Shown: positions 10,309 through 21,636 of the stretch, piece by piece
How the letters are laid out: each line of letters begins with the position of its first letter
Position numbering within the stretch: the stretch's first letter is position 1
Assembly: GCA_030760725.1 (NCBI GenBank)
Contig: JASWHV010000012.1
Coordinates: 52,421,652-52,485,651 of the forward strand
Source of the DNA: Neostapfia colusana
Taxonomy: Eukaryota > Streptophyta > Magnoliopsida > Poales > Poaceae
Reading direction: 5' to 3'
Length of the DNA stretch: 64,000 nt
Program-made: the position numbers and the translations under genes
Notes under the pieces: generated by a model
Told to the model about the DNA's origin: nothing
Database searches by the model: none
What the model saw: only the letters and a program-made list of their open reading frames with translations

Positions 10309-10314
10309 AATAAA
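10309..10314 (+). terminator. Polyadenylation signal after the antisense ORF
   Basis: AATAAA about 50 bases after the antisense ORF stop, followed by T-rich sequence. This is the only candidate 3' end for that unit. Confidence 0.4.
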
Positions 10315-10358
10315 AACTTGTTGTTGAAGTTTTTATCTCTGTTTTTGTAGATGTGTGT

Positions 10359-11352
10359 CTTCAGGTCCTTGGTAGCGCAAGGGCACGAAACTACTTGGCC
10401 GAGGTGGCTAGTCTTCGCCGATGTCGTTAGCTTGTATCCCCTGGACCTTAGCAGTGTAAGGATCCGAGAAAGCTCTGACAGTGTTGTTATCTTGTTGTAG
10501 TCGAATCTCCAAGGCCCTACTTGTTGCCGTGGCGGTCCCGACGTCCTGCCCGCATAGATCACTATGATGACCCCCTAGTAGGTGTGGTCCTTAGGTTGGG
10601 GCGCACCTACCAAGCAGACGGTTGAGGCAGGACGTCAATGGTGGACCCCCTGGGAGGTCCAGGACGCTAGGACCTGCTCAGACCTGCACAGGTATTGCAG
10701 AGAAAAGGAGTAATCGTGCTCACTGGTCATAATTCCATGCTCCTAGTTTTGTTGTTGCTTACGGTCCTTAGCTGAGCTGCAGAGCTTGGGTAATTCGATG
10801 TGAGAGCATCCAGGTTATGGTTACTACTTTGCTCATAGTATGAGCCGTCCGGCTCCCTGGTATTCAGCCGCAGCGATAGAGAGGCAAAGTGTGCACGCTT
10901 GTACAGGACCAGGCTAATCAAGCTACACACTCTGAACCTCCCGCTGGCATTGGACTTTTAGGGGAGGGACCATTCGGCACCATAAGGCCCCCGAGCAAGG
11001 AAATAACCAAAGGACCCCGGGTAAGCGGACCCGCCTGTAGAAGGACAGCACAGCCCCCACTATGGATAATCATAGGGAAAAGTGACTGACCATACGTACG
11101 GAGTGGTATGGGAAAGTAAGCACAAAAATAAAAGAGGCGATGCCAGGGGTTCGGTTGTTCCCATGTCCGTAAGGGTGTGCCGTCCGGCCCCGAAGTACTC
11201 AGTCGTAGAGCTGGGGAGGCAAAGCGTACAGGCTTAGGGTGCAGGACAAGGCTAAGCAGGCTGCACACTCTGGACCTCCCGCTGGTGTTAACCTTTCAGC
11301 GAGGGGACCTTCCAGCACCATTGGACTCCGAACAAGCAGATAGGACGAACCG
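10359..11352. repeat. Element B 3'-region module, copy 3
   Basis: Third copy of the module: 'ggtccttggtagcgcaaggg', 'ccgaggtggctagtc', 'ccttagcagtgtaa', 'cgtcctgcccgcatagatc', 'ggtgtggtccttaggttggg', then sub-module X at 10842-11022 and 11178-11352. It lies directly downstream of B's integrase (minus sense). Open frames on either strand are short and not conserved between copies. Confidence 0.7.
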
Positions 11353-11399
11353 CGAATATGCCAAGTAGGAACACGCTGGGTGAGATAGATTTTTCTCGG

Positions 11400-12659
11400 A
11401 TCAGATTTATTCATAGGAGGAGGCAGGCTTTACTAGAACGCAGCGACCCGCTTCGGATGACAAGAGTAGCAGGACCCCTCCGGAGCATAGTTGTTCCAAG
11501 CGCTGCTCCTACACTCTATGACACCTTAACAGAGAAAAAAGAGTCCCGCCACTGCGGTAAGGATAAAACAAACGGAGGTGCTCTATGTTCCAGGGATTGG
11601 GTAGAGGTACCCCATCCTCCATGGCCAGTCAGACGCACCCGGGGCAGGATACATGTGTTACTCGGAAGGGACCCTCGCACCAGGGGGCGAGTTTGTTCGC
11701 CCCTTCATGAGAAAGTATGCGCCGGAGCACCAGGTCGCCCATATCGAGCTGCCTACTACACACGAAACGCTGGTGATAGCGCTAGAGCGCATGGCAGTAC
11801 CATGCGTTTCGAGCAACTGCTTGCCACCTTCGCTCGTCCACAAGGTCGATGTCTTCACGCCGGAGCTGGTCATGCACGGCTTCCTCGTATGCCTGGACAC
11901 GGGGGGAGCCCATGGTGATCTCTGGGGGAGGATGGCCTCAGCCCCATACACCAAGAAGAAGGGTGTTTTTCCTGTCGCCCGGCTGAGGGACGTCCGGCTA
12001 GCCCACAGTGTGCACAGAAGCTCGTCTACCCAATTGGCACCATGCTTCTTCAAGCAGTTGTAGTTGCGTGTCTTGAGTCCCCTGAATATCTCAGCATTAG
12101 CCCTCTCAACTTGTCCATTGCTCTTGGGATGCCCAATGGATGCATAGCAGAGTTGGATTTCGAGGTCTTCGTAGTACTCTTAAAACACTGCACTGGTGAA
12201 CTGGGTCCCATTGTCGGTGATGATTCTGTTCGGGACCCCGAATCGGCAGATGATTCACTTGATGAACTTGACTGTTGACTGCTTGTTGATTCTGACTTTA
12301 GGGGCTGCTTCGGGCCATTTGGTGAACTTTTCTACGGCGGCGTAGAGGTATCGGTACCCTCCGATGGATCTGGGTAAGGGTCCTAGAATATACAGCCCCC
12401 ACACAACGCAGGGCCATGAGGGCAGAATCATCTGTAGCGTCTGCGCTGGTGTGTGGATCTGCTTGGCGTGGAACTGACATGTCTTGCATCTCTTGACCAG
12501 CTCGACGACATCCTGGAGAGCTTTCGGCCAGTAGAAGCCATGCAAGAAGGCTTTACCGACCAGCATGCGGGAAGATGCATGGTTCCCACACTCGCCTCCA
12601 TGGATCTCTAAAAGCAAGTCACAGCCCTCCTCCCGGATTATGCACTACAATAGGACGCT
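11400..12659 (-). pseudogene. Element B integrase, C-terminal half of pol, degenerate
   Basis: Minus-strand frames continue B's pol after the element A insertion. 12617-12255 reads EIHGGECGNHASSRM, then KAFLHGFYWPKAL and CKTCQFHAKQ: the zinc-binding HHCC domain, with HG and CKTC visible, and GLYILGPLP where the first catalytic Asp is expected. 12053-11658 reads MKKHGANWVDELL, ATGKTPFFLVYGAEAILP and then slips frame. About 11640-11540 reads LAMEDGVPLPNPWNIEHLR, the usual Tat pol C-terminus. A stop follows YRRGAN right after the A junction, and stops and a frameshift lie within. The core catalytic domain between 12254 and 12054 is also frame-broken. Nonfunctional. Confidence 0.8.
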
Positions 12660-12664
12660 ATTGG
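12660..12664. repeat. Target-site duplication of element A, left copy (ATTGG)
   Basis: ATTGG directly before the LTR start at 12665; the same five bases follow the other LTR at 24021-24025. It lies in B's integrase reading frame. Confidence 0.85.
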
Positions 12665-12705
12665 TGTGGCGGACCGGGATCCTCTCATCCAGGATCGCAG
12701 AGGGT

Positions 12706-12726
12706 GGTGCCGTACGATGCGACACC
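12706..12726 (-). other. U5-end hairpin, element A 3' LTR
   Basis: On the plus strand GGTGCCG - loop TACGATG - CGACACC: seven-base arms with one G-T type mismatch, close to the LTR end. It is equivalent to perfect hairpins in elements C and E. Confidence 0.5.
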
Positions 12727-13918
12727 CAACAGCACACATCATAAGGATACAATGTATTACATAGAAAACCAACTGAAACTGTACAAACTGGTACAATACT
12801 CAGTTACAAACTAAGGTTAATATTACACAGCGGAAGTTTGATTTGTACAACTCACGCCTGCCTATCTAGCAAAAGTCGGTTGCCCAGCCCTAGGGCAACC
12901 CACACTAGCTGCACTCCTCAGCTCAGCGCGGCGTGTACGGCTCCCACTCAGCCGTGGTCCCCGACGGAGGGTAACCCTCGACGGTGGACTCGTAACCCGA
13001 GGCCGTGGGTGGCTCCTCACCTGAAAAACACTTAAGCAGCAACCATGAGCACGATGGCTCAACAAGACTTAACCGACTCACCTAGGCATGAAACCCTACA
13101 TGTAGTGTACAATGAAAATGGGACGGTAAGATTGCAGCAAACGGACACGCCTACAAGTTCATCCTTAGTTCATCTTTTAGCCACAAGTTAACAGTTTGTG
13201 AATATGAAATTTAGTGAGTAATATTTGGTGGCACACATGTAACAATACAATTATATCATAACAGCAATATTGAATCATCACATTTCATACATTAGCCTAC
13301 GTCACGACTCAGTGAACAAGCGGTACTCATCACCGCGAGGGACGGCAAATCGACTCGATATACACCTGCAGGGAGACCCAAAGAGCACGTCACGTGCGCC
13401 CACCCGTGGAGCTGCACAGCATGCTCACTCGATATCGTACGGGACAACCTTTCACCCAACAGCCCAAACGTCTTACCGGTCGCACCGAAACGAGCAGGAG
13501 GTTCCCTACACGGAGCATCTCGCTATGCCCGTTAGCAGATTTCCACCTTACTGCCCTCAGCATACACCTATAAATCGGTGCGTTATGCCTCGACGCCCGG
13601 AGGTACAGGTTACATCGGTTTATCAGAGCCCATATATCCGATATGCCTTCAGTACGTTCAATACTTGTTCAGCAGGGCCGCACACGGATCGGTCCTCAAC
13701 CGACACGGACAGGGCTGCACACACAAGACTTCCTCTTGCTGCGCCCTAGCCCCTGCCTAGTCTCATTTTCATTACTAAAGTGATCTCACCTCACTCGAAC
13801 CAATCCCGTGTGTCCCAAGCCTAAACTCACGAGTAGATTCCAACTACTCGACTTATACCGAAGTCCTATGAATCATTAAGCATAGCCTGTCTACTCGAGG
13901 TCTTATACACTATCCTCA

Positions 13919-13928
13919 CTCTTATAGG
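13919..13928 (-). promoter_or_regulatory. TATA-like box, element A 3' LTR
   Basis: Minus-strand CCTATAAGAG. The other LTR has CCTATAAGAC at 22900-22891, and element C has CCTATAAAGGG at the equivalent place. Confidence 0.45.
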
Positions 13929-15051
13929 CAAATTATGGTTATGCAAGTGGGGTTCCATCCATCCTACATCTAATGCACATTCATACTTCACACTAGAGAT
14001 GTAAACAAAGCAAAACTTTATAAAAAAGGTTAATGCAAACCGGGGCTTGCCTTGTTGCTGCTGGTCAGTGGTTAAAGCTTCGTCCGGAAGAAGGAAGTCG
14101 AGCACTTCCGGAGTCTCCTCGCCTTCAGCGACTTTTCCTCTATGTTGACGGTGCGTGAAACTGTCGGGATTGGCCGGTCACCGGTGATCAGAGGAGGCGG
14201 CGTCGAGTTCTTGCGCAGAAACGGGAGAGTAGCTCGGGTTGTGCTCGTTTTTGCTCGGGAAACAGAAGGAGGGGTGAAGCAGCTCGTGTGCTGGCCTTTG
14301 AGCCGAGATTTTTCACCGTGAGGTGGAAGTCCGAGCGCTGCTGGCAGTCGGGCGCAGTCGCGCTGGCGCGCGCGCGGCCTCGGCCGATGAAAAGATCACC
14401 CGAGGAAAACTACAGTATGAAGGTTTCTGACCTGTGGGCCCCTCCCCTCTAATCCTCTCTGGATTTGTCCCTCTGTTTTTGCTGAAAATATCCCCATATA
14501 CTCACAATTGAATGTGAGACTTAATCATCAAGCCATGTTTGAATTTGGCTCCCCAAATTTGAAATTTGTTTGGCTAAATTTGCTTCACATTTGAACTGAA
14601 ATTCAAATTCAGTTTTGAATTATTGCAAATTTAGCTCCCGACAAGATGAACTCCAATGGGGATGAAAATTTGTGGACTAACTCAGAAAAATGTGCTGAGT
14701 TTGAATATGAAGCCAACTTTTGAATCTAAGTGATGAAAGTTGCTGCCATTTGGATTTACATTCAAATTGGCCTCTTTTTCAAATGCCTCCAAAAGTGCCT
14801 CAAAAATGTTGGATTTGCATGAAATTTGGCCTGAACCTTCCCAAGACTATTTAAGTTCTAGGGGTGAACTCAACCTCTCATGTTCATGTGTAGAAATCTT
14901 ACTTTGTGAAAGTTAGGGCTTTCCCCTATAATCACCCTTTTTATGGAGGTTATTTGCTTTTCACAAGTATTCACAAGATACCCACAACAAAAGCTGTGGT
15001 GTTGTGAGGTCATTAAAAATTTTTGCATGTCCCTTTTCTTGGGCTTTTACA

Positions 15052-15064
15052 TCCCTCCCCCCTT
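15052..15064 (-). other. Polypurine tract of element A
   Basis: Minus-strand AAGGGGGGAGGGA directly before the LTR start TGTAAAAGCCC; primes plus-strand DNA synthesis in this family. Confidence 0.85.
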
Positions 15065-15069
15065 AAAAT

Positions 15070-15086
15070 AATTTCGTCCCGAGATT
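15070..15086 (-). other. Conserved hairpin before the PPT, element A
   Basis: Minus strand AATCTCGGGACGAAATT. The same 17-base near-palindrome stands before the PPT in elements C and E. Confidence 0.5.
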
Positions 15087-15089
15087 ACA

Positions 15090-17102
15090 AAAGAAGAGAC
15101 AGTGATGTAATAGGAACTCACCCGTTCTGAGACGCCATGAACTCCGGGTAATTTGAGCGAAGGAATTCCTCGCTCTCCCACGTCGCTTCTTCGGCGGTAT
15201 GGTTACTCCAGAGTATCTTGTAGAACCACAACGTTCAGCTACACGTGGTCCGAGCTTTCTCATCAATAATTGCCACCAGATATTCATGATATGTCAAATC
15301 CAGTTGCAACTCGCCGATGTCTTCCGTGGGAACAGCAGCCGTATGTTTCAGACATTCTCGCAGTTGTGAAACATGGAAAACGTCATGAACACCAGCAAGA
15401 GATGCCGGTCACTCCAGTCTATACGCCGCTGGTCCACACTTCTCGGTGATAGCATAGGGTCCAATGAAACGGGGAGCGAGTTTCCCCTTCACACCGAGCC
15501 GTTGCACGTCTTTCATCAGTGACACACGGAGGTACACGTTCTCTCCGACGTCAAAGTGCAGCGGTCTACGCCTCTTATCAGCGTAGCTTTTCTGCCGGGA
15601 TTGAGCGGCCTTCAAGTTGGCTTGAATCATCCGAACGCGCTCTTCGGCGTCGTTCACCACATCAACCCCGAATGTGACCCTTTCACCGGATTCGCACCAG
15701 TTCAATGCGGTGCGGCATTTGCGACCGTAGAGAGCTTCGTAGGGTGCCATCTTGATACTCGCCTGATAGCCGTTATTGTACGAGAATTCCGCCAACGGTA
15801 GGTGATCATCCCAGTTCCTACCGTGGTGTATGGCACACGCTCTCAACATGTCTTCTAGTACTTGATTCACCCTCTCTATTTGCCCATCTGTCTGAGGGTG
15901 ATAGGCGGAGCTCCTAAGAAGCTTAGTACCCAATGCAGCGTGCAACTGCTCCCAAAAACGAGACACGGATAATGCACCTCGATCTGAGACGATGGTCTTG
16001 GGTACCCCGTATAGGCATAGAATCCTCGCTATGTACAGCTCCGCGTACTTGCCGGCATTGTAATGTGTATGCACCGGGATAAAGTGGGCCGTCTTGGTTA
16101 ATCTGTCAACGATTACCCAAATTGAATCATGCTTGTTGAAGGTTAGGGGTAATCCCACAGTGAAATCCATGCTCACATCTTCCCATTTCCATGCCGGGAT
16201 TTCCAGGGGTTGCAGCAGCCCTGATTTTTTCATATGATCAGCTTTCACTCGTCTACACGTATCACACTCGGATACATACCCAGCCACTTCCTGCTTCATC
16301 CGTGTCCACCAAAATTTCTCTTTCAAATCTTGGTACATTTTGTTGCTGCCTGGATGAATGGAGTACTTAGACAAGTGAGCTTCGTCAAGAATCTTTTTCC
16401 TCAGCTCCATATCTCGGGGTATGACTATGCGGTCATTGAACCACAGCGTCCCCTCATCATCCATCCGGAAACATTTGATTTCCCCGTTGTCTATCCGTTT
16501 CCGGAGATGTGCCATACCCTTATCAGTCTTCTGAGCTGTAATGATGTCCTCCCTAATGGTAGGGATGAGGGCCAGGTTGTAAAGCGATCCATAAGGAACC
16601 AAGTATAAACTTGGCTCTTCCTCCTCCACTGGTGTAATGGTGAGGTTATGGACATGTGATTTCCGACTGAGCGCGTCGGCAACCACATTCGCCTTGCCGG
16701 GGTGGTAATGAATCTCAATCTCATAATCCCTAATTAGTTCTAACCACCTCCTTTGCCTCATATTCAACTCCTTCTGGGTGAAAATATACTTCAGGCTCTT
16801 GTAGTCTGTGTAGAGATGCACCAAATTCCCCAGGAGATAGTGCCTTCAAATCTTCAACGCCAAAACCACAGCAGCAAGCTCAAGATCATTTGTTGGGTAA
16901 TGCTGCTCATGGTTTTGAAGTTGGCGTGAGCCATATGCGACCACACGACCTTCCTGCATCAACACGCAGCAGAGCCCGATGCCGAACGCATCACAATACA
17001 CGTCGAAGGGCTTAGTTGTATCCGGTTGAGCTAAGACCGGGCTGTTGTGAGATGCTTCACTAATGCTTGGAACGCTCCTTCACATGCTGCGTTCCAAACA
17101 TA
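15090..17102 (-). pseudogene. Element A pol C-terminal part: RNase H, integrase, chromodomain (broken)
   Basis: A stop (TAA, 17103-17105) and a one-base deletion near 17037 separate it from RT. RNase H follows with damaged motif ([10 protein letters not shown]), then a TGA near 16845. 16824-15409 is a 471-codon frame: [20 protein letters not shown] (end of RNase H), zinc-binding [14 protein letters not shown]...CDTC, core integrase with [15 protein letters not shown] and HPQTDGQIE (D,D,E visible), and the C-terminal [14 protein letters not shown] stop at 15409-15411 precedes the chromodomain-like WFYKILWSNHTAEEATWE (about 15210-15160), which also has an internal stop. Integrase catalytic residues survive but the polyprotein is cut several times. 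Confidence 0.88.
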
Positions 17103-18500
17103 TTATGTCCCCTTCTTCAGCAACTCTGTCATCGGCTTAGCAAGCTTGGAGAAGCTTGGAATGAATCTCCAATAGTATCCCGCTAAGCCGAGGAAGCTTC
17201 TGACTTCATGGACCGAAGTGGGAGCCTTCCATTTCTGCACTTGCTCTATTTTGCTTGGGTCAACCGCAATACCTTCCGCTGAGATGATATGTCCCAGAAA
17301 TGGCACTTGGCTGATCCAAAACTCACATTTGCTGAACTTGGCGTAGAGTTTGTGGTCTCGCAATCGTTGAAGAATGATCCTCAAGTATTCGGCGTGTTCT
17401 GCTTCCGTCTTGGAGTAAACCAAGATATCATCAATGAACACCACCACGAACTTGTCCAGCTCCAGCATGAACACCGAGTTCATGAGGTACATGAAATGTG
17501 CTGGAGCATTAGTGAGACCAAAAGACATGATGAGATATTTATATAAGCCGTATCTCGTCGAGAAGGCCGTCTTTGGGATATCCTCTGCCCGGATCTTTAT
17601 CTGATGATATCCAGAGCAAAGGTCCATCTTGGAGAACACACTTGCACCCATAAGTTGATCAAACAAAATGTCAATGCGGGGCAGTGGGTACTTATTCTTG
17701 ATGGTGACAGCGTTGAGCGGCTGGTAGTCCACACACAGCCTCAAGGTTTCATCCTTCTTCCTCACGAACAGCGCCGAGCATCCCCAAGGCAAGGAATTCG
17801 GCCTAATGAAACCTTTGCTTAACAGATCATTGAGCTGCTCTTTCAGTTCAGCCAGCTCGTTCGGAGCCATTTTGTATGGCCTCCGGGAGATAGGAGTAGT
17901 CCTGGGTGCAAGCTCAATCTTGAACTCGACATCCCTCTCAGGTGGCATGCTCGGAAGATCATCCGGAAACACGTCGGGGTATTCCCGGACTACGGGGATG
18001 TCCTCTAACTTGAGAGCTTCAGTATTATTAATTTCCGAAACTTCCCAGACTGGATTATCTAACATGAGGGACTGCAGACGGTGTAGTGGGGAGTTGAGGT
18101 GGACCGTCTGTGATAAAATTTCCAGGACAGCGTCATGGTAGCTTAGCCACGACATGCCTAAGATTGCATCAATCTTTTGCCCCCCAAGAATAATCATAGT
18201 GATGGGATATATCTTCCCACCTAAGCACAATGGTGCTTTTGGAACCATCATAGTTGCTGAAATCTTTCCTCCCGGTGAGCAGATCATATAAGAACACTCG
18301 GTTGGAAAGGCTTCCAGTTGATGCTTAACCACATATGATGCACTTATAAAGTTGTGGGTTGCACCAGAACCAAATAACATGATGATGGCTTGATCGTTGA
18401 GAGTGAACGTGCCCGCCAGCACGTTGTCTCCCTCTGGGGCGTCCTCATTGTCGAGGTTGCGAACGCCCCCAGTCCGCTGACCAACCTTCTTGACTGGAGG
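17103..18500 (-). pseudogene. Element A protease and reverse transcriptase
   Basis: In frame with gag but after a TGA at 18501-18503. Protease: [26 protein letters not shown]; the usual D-S-G triad is G-S-G, the Asp codon at 18371-18369 now being Gly, so the enzyme should be dead. RT follows from about 17870: [34 protein letters not shown], and [12 protein letters not shown] with both catalytic Asp (17432-17427). The connection domain ([23 protein letters not shown]) runs to the TAA at 17103-17105. RT motifs look intact. Confidence 0.9.
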
Positions 18501-19655
18501 TCAGCCTCGAGCACCGCCCTGGAACTGGGCTTGCCAGCTGCTCAGCTTCCCCTGGGGACAGTCCTTCGCGAAATGGCCCGCCTGGCCACACATGAAACAA
18601 GTGTAGCGGGGCGGTCCTCCACTGATCGGCGGACGGAAACCCGGGGCGCGTTGTGGCGGTGGAAATGCCCGGGGTGCTATCTGCTGCTGCTGCTGCTGTT
18701 GCGGTCGCGGTGGTGGCATCGGTGGTCGGAACGGGGGTGGCTGAAAAGAACGACCCCCGAACAGTTGAGTTCGCGCCGGTGGATGCCACTCCTGTCCGGA
18801 TGGTGTCCGATACACCATGCGGTACTTCTGGGGAGCGCCACCCCCACTGCTGGGTGGAGTGCTGCGCTTCCACTGCTCAGCTGCCAGTTCTCTCTGAGCG
18901 TCCTCTTGCATGATCGTGGCATTGACAAGGTCGTTGAAGTTGCCACGATTCCATTGAATGAGATGCGTCTTCATCTCAGGGTGTAACCCCCGATAGAAGT
19001 GCTCCCGTTTCTTCTCCTCCGTGGAGACGTAATCCGATGCATATTGCGCCAGATAGTTGAAGGCATGGCAGTAGTCATGGGCACTCCTCCCGCCCTGCTT
19101 CAGCTCCAAGAACTCTTGGAACTTCCTCTTCATTATCCCGGGAGGGATATGGTATGCGCGGAACGCCTCCCGGAATTCTTCCCACTCCACGGCATGGCCA
19201 GCCGGACGTGAGGCGACATAATTCACCCACCACGCAACAGCGGCACCATGAAGCTGCTGCGCCGCGAACAGAGTCTTTTGCCGCTCCGTGCATTGGAGCA
19301 GCCCGAACTTGGACTCGATTGTCCGCAGCCAGTTGTCGGCCTCCAGTGGTTCTGCGGCTTCTGCGAACACCGGAGGGTGCGTACTCATGAAATCCGAGTA
19401 CGTCACATCACGGGGCTCACGAGGCCCCCTCTCTTGACGCCCCCCCACCTGGGACGTATTCTGCACGATCGTGCGGAGCAGGTCGGTCTGCTCCTCACGA
19501 TTCCCCACCAGTGCCGCTATCACATCCGCTAGTGGAAGCGGAGGCAGCGGTGGTGGTTGCTGCTGCGGGGTGCTGTCGTAGGCAGGTGGCTGGGAGTCAT
19601 CGCCTCCCTGCTGGCTAGAGCCACCAATCTCGTGCGTGGTCCGAGTGCGAACCAT
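18501..19655 (-). pseudogene. Element A gag
   Basis: Start ATG at 19655 is chosen because MVRTRTTHE matches the gag start of element C (MVRTRSTQE) and because a splice-acceptor-like CAG lies just before it; the open frame itself runs on 43 codons upstream. Gln/Pro-rich N-terminus, capsid region with AVAWWVNYVASRPAGHAVEW, FREAFRAYHIPPGIMKRK and HFYRGLHPEMKTHL, a poly-Gln stretch (CTG repeats at 18680-18702), and a CCHC zinc knuckle CFMCGQAGHFAKDC. It ends at TGA 18501-18503, an in-frame stop where family members read on into protease. Confidence 0.9.
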
Positions 19656-21564
19656 CTGCAACCATACGACAATAAACATCAATCCCACAACATATTGCAT
19701 GCAGTCCAATAAAATAGGCATAAAACATAATGACCTTAAAACATACGATACATCTCGTATACGGATAATGTAATAACTTTGCACAAGCTACACCATTACC
19801 AGACCAAATACAAGCTAGTTAAATCCAACTTGATGAACCACCTCTTTGGAAGCTCACCACAACTAGGTTTGGTCACTACGAGACGTTACTATCGCTTTGT
19901 CATCACGTATACCACCCTTTTATCTTCAATACAACACAAACATGGCCTCTAGCAAAAGAAACTTGAGTAAGGCATATACTCACTCTTTTACTAGTTGAAG
20001 ATAACCACTCATGAGTATGTTCTACCCCATTGGAAGTACTTAAACCCCCTAGGGTACAACAATCTCACAAATGAGTTCAACTGTCATTCCTCTGTCAGAA
20101 TGACCAGTTTCTACATATCCAAGATTTTGATCTGGTTCTGGGCATTTTCATGACTCAAGTTGAATACCAAATTTAAAGTTAACTTCAGTATATTCCCAAC
20201 GAGTATTTATTTGCCCTCAGACCAGCTCTGGTTAAAAAGTTATGGTAATTCAAAGTTAACATAATTTCTGGAAGAATTTCAACAGCACCTCCTTTGGGAA
20301 GTTGCTGTTTTCAACTCATATTTCCACTGAATTCCGTGCTGCAAATACAGACACTTTGAATTACAGAGATGTAACACATCTCCTACCCTTTCTAAAGATG
20401 TATGATATGACAATTTTAGATTTTTCTATAGTAAGTTATGCTTGGAAAACAGACCAGTCCAGAGAGTGTTTTGAATCTGTCCTGGTTCTTGACAGTTTAC
20501 ATCCCGATGGAATTTAAGCCCTCTTTAGGTGTAATTCAGCTCTGGAAGTCTACAACAAATTTGTGGAGTGCTTAAACACCTTTCCAGAACTATATCCCAC
20601 ACCTCCATTGGCTAAATAATCTGTGAGTTATGCCCTGTCAAAGTTCAGCAAACTTGCTGCCCAAAACAGGGCACTCTGTTGTTCAATCCTTTAGAACTAC
20701 ACTGACCAACTATCAAATTTTTTCTACCCGACCAGGATCCTAAGTGTTGAAACTTAGTGATTTTAATTCCTTGTTATCATTATCTTTCATGCACATGCCT
20801 ATGATATGTCGGTACTACGTTCCTCACAAAAAGAAAATCCTAACCGGATTATACCGGCATATACGTCTAAGTTGTGGCACTAAACGGGCTCTCGCACACG
20901 TATACTACACGAGATACATACGTGGTTAGTACCTGCAGAGGACCACACAATAATGATGCACTCAATGGTTGTTTCCATTTCAGGCAGGACCATATTTAAA
21001 AGTAAAAACAAACGCACGTATCATTGTCATACAGCCGTCCTTGAGTTAAGTCACATCTCAAGGTACGTGATCGTGTTTCAACACCACACGACGGGGAACC
21101 CGAGTATATCATGAACGGGTCATCACGGTTGAGAATGTTATCAATCCAACGGATACCACCTACTGACCTGCAGGGCACGCCGATGGCAAGCACTGCGTAT
21201 GTCCTGCTGGGCTACTTCCAGACGAACACACTCTCGCGTTACTGACCACGCGATGGGGTCTCCACTTACTTTCCTAATGCACGCTAGGGATCAGCGTTGC
21301 ATATGAACTCAGGAACATGAGGAGTCCAGGAGTTTCATATTGACGTCTCATACCAAGCTGTGAGACCTATCCCTGAACCACGTTCCTCGTCAGGGGAGCT
21401 AACTGAAATTGAACCGCTTTCGGTGGCGTGCCTTACCATTCTTACCTGAGCGTAGGTGCGTCGTTACATAATTAAAATTCAGAATTATAACACATACATT
21501 AGTCTTGCCACTTTAAGTAGCTATGCTAATATAGTCCTTACTTGGGCTACTACCGAATCCTCAC
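19656..21564 (-). other. Element A leader, putative intron
   Basis: About 1.9 kb between PBS and gag without a convincing ORF. On the minus strand it starts with GTGAGGA (21564) 57 bases after the PBS and ends with TTGCAG (19656) directly before the gag ATG. These are splice-donor and acceptor-like sequences that recur at the same positions in elements C and E. Splicing is inferred. Confidence 0.45.
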
Positions 21565-21621
21565 CGTAAACCTAAGTTTTCCCGTAATACAGTCCTTAAT
21601 TAATGTGCTACCCCCAATGCA

Positions 21622-21633
21622 GCTCTGATACCA
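21622..21633 (-). other. Primer binding site of element A
   Basis: Minus-strand TGGTATCAGAGC, complementary to the 3' end of plant initiator methionine tRNA, three bases inside the 5' LTR. Confidence 0.9.
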
Positions 21634-21636
21634 GGC

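Larger units (their letters stand above)
12665..15051 (-). repeat. Element A 3' LTR
   Basis: On the minus strand it runs from TGTAAAAGCCC (15051) to CCGCCACA (12665), 2387 bases. Features include a TATA-like CCTATAAGAG (13928-13919), the island GGCAAGCCCCGGTTTGCA (14051-14034) and a U5 hairpin (12726-12706). The right part (14480-15000) is AT-rich and the part around 14090-14470 is GC-rich. No gene; open frames at 13270-13760 recur in the other LTR only because the LTRs are copies. Confidence 0.92.
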
